Shown here piece after piece: positions 22,849 through 26,849 of a stretch of 26,849 bases of DNA (positions within the stretch are counted from its first letter, which is position 1; each line of letters begins with the position of its first letter). Origin of the DNA: a virus. The translations under genes were made by a program, and so were the position numbers. The stretch covers positions 1-26,849 of the IMG/VR virus record IMGVR_UViG_3300030329_006103. One strand, written 5' to 3'. Under the pieces are notes generated by a model. It did not search any database and was not told where the DNA came from. It was given only the letters and a program-made list of their open reading frames with translations.

Positions 22849-24933
22849 TTAAACTGAAACTTCCTTCCAGAATGTTGGCACCACTGATCTTAAGTGTGCT
22901 TCTATTGCTTCAATGTCATCTGTAGCGAACCACTTTTCATCAGCATGCAAAACGTTCTCGTTTAACTGCAGTTCACAACCCAACAACTTCGCTTCAATAA
23001 CCATTCGTGGACAAGTATCATACCCTGGCGGGAGTGCGCAGAGGCCGCGGGCCTGTGCTAAACAAGCAAGGGATTCCTTATAAGACTTACCATGTAGCTC
23101 AAATACTTGTTTGTTGTTTTCTTCACACCACTTCTTCGAAGCCTGATGTCCCTTAACCCACGAAGGCGAAGAACTGACAACCCACACATCTACTTTCTTA
23201 TTAAGAAATTCCTTGCGCAATGCTTGAATATAATTTAATACATCGTCCGTAAAGACCGCAGACATGATCCTAGTGTCCTTCTTTTTTAGATCCAGAGCAC
23301 TTAAGTGATGTGCGCGTTGGTTCTCGGAACGGAAAAACAACAACTGTGCGTTATCACAGAACAATTTAATCAACTGACCTGAGTCCTTTTCGACACAAAC
23401 GCAGTCCTCTCCACCATTGAAGATCTGACACAGCTGTGGTAATCTATGTTCACAGTATTTATAATCTGATTCTATAAAGTAATACTTCAGGTTTTCTGCG
23501 ATCTTTGGAACGAGGGATTTATCCATCGCTGTAAAATTAGAGAAAATCCAAGTTTTATCTTTTAATGTATCTATTAAGCTTTCACTAACATCTGAGGCGT
23601 TTAGTTTTAGATGTTTTCCGGGGGCTGTATCTATAACAGCCTGAAAACTTAACTCTGCGCCGCCAGGGGCCTGATCAGCAAATCTGTCACTAACAAAAAC
23701 ATAATCACAGTCTAAATCAATCTTCTCGTCACAAACAGCATTAGCAAATTGCTCATACTTCTGTTCTTCTGTGAAATTTTCTAAGATCCACGATTGTAGT
23801 TTTCGTGCATTGCTCTTAAATCTTCCATGACTTTTATAAACCTCGCGCATGCGCATCTTTGCGCTGCCTTCTCGCGGGTAACACCATTCAGACCTTTTCT
23901 CAATAACACCTTCCCAGCGAGCTTCTTTTTGAATACGTTTTACATCAAAGTCTACCTTTGCATAAAGTGGCTTAACTTTAACTTTTTTGTTCTTCTCTTT
24001 AACCGGAGCTGATAAGAAATCAACGTGTCCGGACCAACCAGCGGTTATAACTGGAAGACCATAATACGCGGCTTCAAAAATTGGCAAGCCGTAGCCTTCA
24101 CCGTGCGTCAGTGATATTAGTGCTTTTATTTTAGGATGATTGTAAAGACCAGCCAGCTCATCTTCTTTCATTGTGCCGTGGATCATATAAACCTTGCACT
24201 GCCTATTTTCATACTCACTCAAAAGCTCTTGTAATCTTTTTTCGCAGTGGTCTCTGTCCATAATAGAGTCATTTGCGGCATTAGTCTTAATAACCAAGCC
24301 AACATCTCTATCAATAAACTCTTCAACAAACCAACGTATTGTATTTTCTAGGTTTTTTCTAACACCCCACTGAGCTAAAACTAAAAAGTTAAAATCATTT
24401 TCTAGTTCTAGATCTAGTTTCGCCGGCTTAACGTTTCGTACTGGATAGTGTACCACCTCTACTGGTGTTTCACACCTGTAACCCTTTACTACTTGGCCAG
24501 TTTCTTTATTTTGTACATCATATACTGTGTTTAGGAATCCATCCTTAGAGTGTTCTGAAATTGTTATGATCTTATCAACTACTTCAGTCTTTTCAATCCA
24601 TGCTGGTGAAATTTGATTTGTTTCTATCCCGGCAGTATATCCTATGTTCACTGGTGCTAATTTTTCCCACTCATTTGGTATTGTAACCTGTAATGACATG
24701 TCGAACTTGCCGCCTGCTGCAACATATTCTACACTTTTAGCCAAACAAGCATCAATCCAAGTGCGCTCTTCGTTATCATCAAAAATCCACCCAGTTTGAC
24801 CCCACGGAATATTTTGTAGATAAATATCATATTTTTCTTCTTGACTGCGAAGGGAGCGTAGTGCAAACCGTGTTTGCTCTCCATACCCAGAACGAGATAA
24901 GGCTGGGCCTTTAACTAATATCTTTTTTCTCAT
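22849..24933 (-). CDS. Bipartite glycosyltransferase with two GT-B domains
   Basis: I chose the ATG at 24933, not the one at 24990. It forms ATGA with the upstream stop, has AAGGA six bases before it, and the protein then begins MRKKILVKGPALSRSGYG, a normal GT-B start. The result is 694 residues. The first GT-B (about 1-410) has SGYGEQTRFALR, VVHYPV, VLAQWGVRKNLENTIRWF, and HGEGYGLPIFEAAYYGLPV at about 278-295, the E-x7-E donor site. A second GT-B (about 430-694) begins DYVFVSDRFADQAPGGAELS and ends with GYDTCPRMVIEAKLLGC at 637-653. Two GT domains in one chain suggest sequential addition of two sugars. Function beyond glycosyl transfer is unknown. Confidence 0.82.
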   Translation of the reverse strand: MRKKILVKGPALSRSGYGEQTRFALRSLRSQEEKYDIYLQNIPWGQTGWIFDDNEERTWIDACLAKSVEYVAAGGKFDMSLQVTIPNEWEKLAPVNIGYTAGIETNQISPAWIEKTEVVDKIITISEHSKDGFLNTVYDVQNKETGQVVKGYRCETPVEVVHYPVRNVKPAKLDLELENDFNFLVLAQWGVRKNLENTIRWFVEEFIDRDVGLVIKTNAANDSIMDRDHCEKRLQELLSEYENRQCKVYMIHGTMKEDELAGLYNHPKIKALISLTHGEGYGLPIFEAAYYGLPVITAGWSGHVDFLSAPVKEKNKKVKVKPLYAKVDFDVKRIQKEARWEGVIEKRSEWCYPREGSAKMRMREVYKSHGRFKSNARKLQSWILENFTEEQKYEQFANAVCDEKIDLDCDYVFVSDRFADQAPGGAELSFQAVIDTAPGKHLKLNASDVSESLIDTLKDKTWIFSNFTAMDKSLVPKIAENLKYYFIESDYKYCEHRLPQLCQIFNGGEDCVCVEKDSGQLIKLFCDNAQLLFFRSENQRAHHLSALDLKKKDTRIMSAVFTDDVLNYIQALRKEFLNKKVDVWVVSSSPSWVKGHQASKKWCEENNKQVFELHGKSYKESLACLAQARGLCALPPGYDTCPRMVIEAKLLGCELQLNENVLHADEKWFATDDIEAIEAHLRSVVPTFWKEVSV

Positions 24934-26201
24934 TTTATTTCCTTCATCTCCCAAGACTGGTAATTCTTTCGCGTAGCCCAGGAGCCACATTCCTCATGCA
25001 CTTTGGTAAAAAGGTTGTCCCAATTGGTTCTATATTTTTCAAAAGAATAATTTGTTAGTACGTGATTTCTACCAGCAGCACCCATTTTCGCTCTTTCTTC
25101 TTTAGTCATATTATAAAACTTAACCATTGCATCTAAAAAGTCCTCTTTTGATACACGATCTTCATAGATGTATGGCACCTCCTGGGAGCCAATTATAGCT
25201 TTTGCTGCAGGCTCAAGACCAAAACCAAACCAGTTCTCTCCGTCAGTAACTTGCTCCTGTAGGCCACCAGTCATTGTCACAATAATTGGCACTTCGCAGG
25301 CTAAAGACTCTAAAGTCGCTAAACCAAAACCTTCCGCATCGGCAATATTAATAGTACAATCACACATGTTGTAAGCCAAGGCTAAGTTTTCTGCTGGCAC
25401 CTTTTGTCTGGAGAAAACCAACTGACCATTGTTTAACCCAAGCTCGCGGGAAATAGCTTCCAAGTCTTGACCATGTACATCGTCAGTTTCTGTGTGCATT
25501 ATAAGCGCAGCATTATTGTGACCAACAATGTCTAGAAATTCTTTAAACCACCAGACTACAGTGCCAGACTGTTTCCTTCTAGCATTTCGATTGTTCCAAA
25601 AAAACAAAACTCTGTCCCGGTTTGGCTCGTATTCAAGTGGTATACTAGTTTCTCTGAATTGTTCAATGACCTCCGGATCGAGCTTTTTAAAGATTTCGGT
25701 GTTCACAGTGTGTGGTAAGTATGACGATTCTACATCCGGTGAAACATTTTGCACAACCTCATATGTAAGCTTTGATATGCACGCTATGTTGTCATTAGAG
25801 TCGTAGAAACTTTTATTAAAATTAGGATAGGGCCTATTATCCCAAACGTGGTAATAGACCATCGGCACGTTTGCTCTAATCTCATTTTCAATCTGCCAAA
25901 GCCAGCCCCAAAACCTAGGGTCTGTCATAAACCATAAAACGTCTGGCTTCTCTGTCCAGATTACCGATCTAATAGAATCTTGATCTCCATAACCATCAAC
26001 TGGATATATAATCCAATCATCGCCAAACTCTTCAGTCCTCGTAGGTCTATAATCGTGATGTTTGATTGCTCCACCAAAACTTACAAACTGATATTTACCA
26101 GTTTTAAGCATTTCCTCGATCATATATCGAGTCTGAGTACCGACACCCGATGGAGATAAAGGGTGATCGCTCAAAGTAAAAATCTTAATTTTTTTGTCCA
26201 T
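24930..26201 (-). CDS. GT-B glycosyltransferase (GT4 family)
   Basis: This 423-residue protein has a GT4 architecture. The N-terminal domain opens FTLSDHPLSPSGVGTQTRYM, which has the donor-side Gly loop. The linker region has YLPHTVNTEIF. The C-terminal domain has FFWNNRNARRKQ, with basic residues for the nucleotide phosphate, and DAEGFGLATLESLACEVPII with the E-x7-E motif. A C-terminal helix (about 350-385) contains MTKEERAKMGAAGRNHV, which is usual for GT4. It transfers a sugar from a nucleotide donor with retention. The target is unknown. It opens the sugar island directly after the nuclease gene (8-base gap), with AAGGA five bases before the ATG. It could also act on DNA or protein, but no evidence favours that. 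Confidence 0.85.
   Translation of the reverse strand: MDKKIKIFTLSDHPLSPSGVGTQTRYMIEEMLKTGKYQFVSFGGAIKHHDYRPTRTEEFGDDWIIYPVDGYGDQDSIRSVIWTEKPDVLWFMTDPRFWGWLWQIENEIRANVPMVYYHVWDNRPYPNFNKSFYDSNDNIACISKLTYEVVQNVSPDVESSYLPHTVNTEIFKKLDPEVIEQFRETSIPLEYEPNRDRVLFFWNNRNARRKQSGTVVWWFKEFLDIVGHNNAALIMHTETDDVHGQDLEAISRELGLNNGQLVFSRQKVPAENLALAYNMCDCTINIADAEGFGLATLESLACEVPIIVTMTGGLQEQVTDGENWFGFGLEPAAKAIIGSQEVPYIYEDRVSKEDFLDAMVKFYNMTKEERAKMGAAGRNHVLTNYSFEKYRTNWDNLFTKVHEECGSWATRKNYQSWEMKEIK
24939..24944 (-). promoter_or_regulatory. Ribosome binding site fixing the start of the double GT-B gene
   Basis: On the minus strand AAGGAA stands a few bases before the ATG at 24933, within the final codons of the upstream glycosyltransferase gene. 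The same ATG overlaps that gene's TGA as ATGA. Both facts favour this start over the ATG 57 bases upstream. Confidence 0.6.
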
Positions 26202-26209
26202 ACTGTTCC

Positions 26210-26849
26210 TTAAGGGCAGTGTTCAGTTTTCCTAAACGTGCATTTTGTGCAAGACAGACGATTTTTGATCGTCTTCTTATTTTTTATATTATAAACAGCC
26301 TTCATCAAAAGTTTAAAGGCATTTTCAGTTTTTCTTGCACCACTAGTCACACGGAAAATTTCAACCTTATCATTCTTAGCTGTACGCTTAAGTAAAGCAA
26401 AATAAGTCTCTACATTTTTAGGATCGATATTGTGCTTTGCGCAAAAGTATTTCTTATACAAAGTCAACTGGTATGTGACCATCGGATCCTGGCGGCGGCG
26501 GGCATCCCAACCCCAAGAGCAAGTTTTCCAATCAATAATATGATATTTTCCATCTGGTGTTTTGATTGTCGCATCGATGAATCCCTTAAATCGGAGATCT
26601 TCAACGCCTTCGATGGGCTCATAAAGTTGTTCTTCTGTGGAAACCACCTCGTATTCTTTGAAATACTCATCAACTGCCGGTGCAATATCTGGAAGAAGAC
26701 TTACACCTTGACCTATCATCTTTTCTACAAGAGACATGTCTAAATCTATAGATTTCTCTTCTAATACATTAAGACCTTTCTTGAAGGAAGCTAGAAAATG
26801 CTTTCCTTCGTCAAAGGTTTCCCCTAGTAGTTTCTTTTCACAAGTATCA
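26210..26849 (-). CDS. PD-(D/E)XK nuclease, Cas4/AddB-like, N-terminus beyond window
   Basis: The frame is open to the right edge, so the true start lies outside the window. An in-frame Met at 26737 is probably not the start. The core has RFKGFIDATIK and, after a turn, HIIDWKTC, the D...(D/E)xK signature of the PD-(D/E)XK superfamily, followed by DPMVTYQLTLYKKYF, like the conserved QxxxY of Cas4/RecB-type nucleases. Near the C-terminus is CTKC, seven residues, then C. A further cysteine lies in DTCEKK near the visible N-terminus. Together these could bind a 4Fe-4S cluster as in Cas4 and AddB. Related phage proteins are replication or recombination exonucleases. The 8-base spacing puts it at the head of the sugar genes, so it may belong to an upstream DNA-metabolism module. 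Confidence 0.8.
   Translation of the reverse strand, partial: DTCEKKLLGETFDEGKHFLASFKKGLNVLEEKSIDLDMSLVEKMIGQGVSLLPDIAPAVDEYFKEYEVVSTEEQLYEPIEGVEDLRFKGFIDATIKTPDGKYHIIDWKTCSWGWDARRRQDPMVTYQLTLYKKYFCAKHNIDPKNVETYFALLKRTAKNDKVEIFRVTSGARKTENAFKLLMKAVYNIKNKKTIKNRLSCTKCTFRKTEHCP

Noticed and set aside
23456-23463. Second exact TATAAATA on the minus strand
   Set aside because: It is internal to the double GT-B gene with no gene start downstream, so it supports the view that such matches here are chance.
24934-24990. Upstream ATG at 24990 for the double GT-B gene
   Set aside because: The extra 19 residues lie inside the preceding gene and precede the normal GT-B start. The ATG at 24933 has both the Shine-Dalgarno and the ATGA overlap.

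Overview
The window is a gene-dense, AT-rich stretch in which every supported gene lies on the minus strand. The genes abut, overlap by a few bases, or are separated by at most about 50 bases. It reads as part of the genome of a contractile-tailed, T4-supergroup bacteriophage. The evidence is a gp6-like baseplate wedge protein, a gp25-family wedge protein, a lysozyme-bearing gp5-like hub protein and a gp55-like sigma factor of the kind that drives T4 late transcription. The host cannot be read from the sequence. The AT-rich composition and the number of sugar-pathway genes resemble phages of aquatic bacteria, but that is inference.

Transcription runs from the right edge to the left edge. Region A (26849-26210) is a 5'-truncated PD-(D/E)XK nuclease with Cas4/AddB-like cysteines. 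Region B (26201-12268) is a 14 kb surface-sugar island of 15 genes. It holds two GT-B-type glycosyltransferase genes, one of them a double GT-B fusion, plus a third, smaller GT-B protein. It also holds three GT2 enzymes, two methyltransferases (one FkbM), two sialyltransferase-like proteins, two CMP-acylneuraminate synthetase (NeuA) homologues, a 2-hydroxyacid dehydrogenase, a NeuB-type nonulosonate synthase lacking its C-terminal SAF domain, an SDR sugar epimerase and a short UDP-sugar 6-dehydrogenase. Region C (12271-10524) is a cluster of small genes around the sigma factor: an acidic 74-residue protein, an FmdB-type zinc ribbon, a single-pass membrane protein, the sigma factor and a 101-residue helical protein. 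Region D (10537-1) encodes the baseplate: two paralogous gp5-like hub proteins carrying different enzymes (an SGNH hydrolase and a lysozyme-like domain), a possible spike protein with three HxH motifs, a 1795-residue putative structural protein, gp25 and the start of gp6.

The likely biology is as follows. The sigma factor directs late expression of the baseplate genes. The sugar island supplies enzymes to make an activated nonulosonic (sialic-acid-like) sugar and transfer it into a glycan. The five genes from the GT42-like transferase to NeuB are joined by four successive 4-base ATGA overlaps, so they are probably translated as a unit. Whether the glycan decorates the virion or remodels the host envelope cannot be decided here. 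The most unusual points are the duplicated hub with two different enzymatic payloads and the phage-borne, tightly coupled nonulosonate module with two synthetases, two sialyltransferase-like proteins and one synthase. No tRNA, CRISPR array, insertion sequence or convincing terminator was seen, and no stretch longer than 300 bases lacks a gene.
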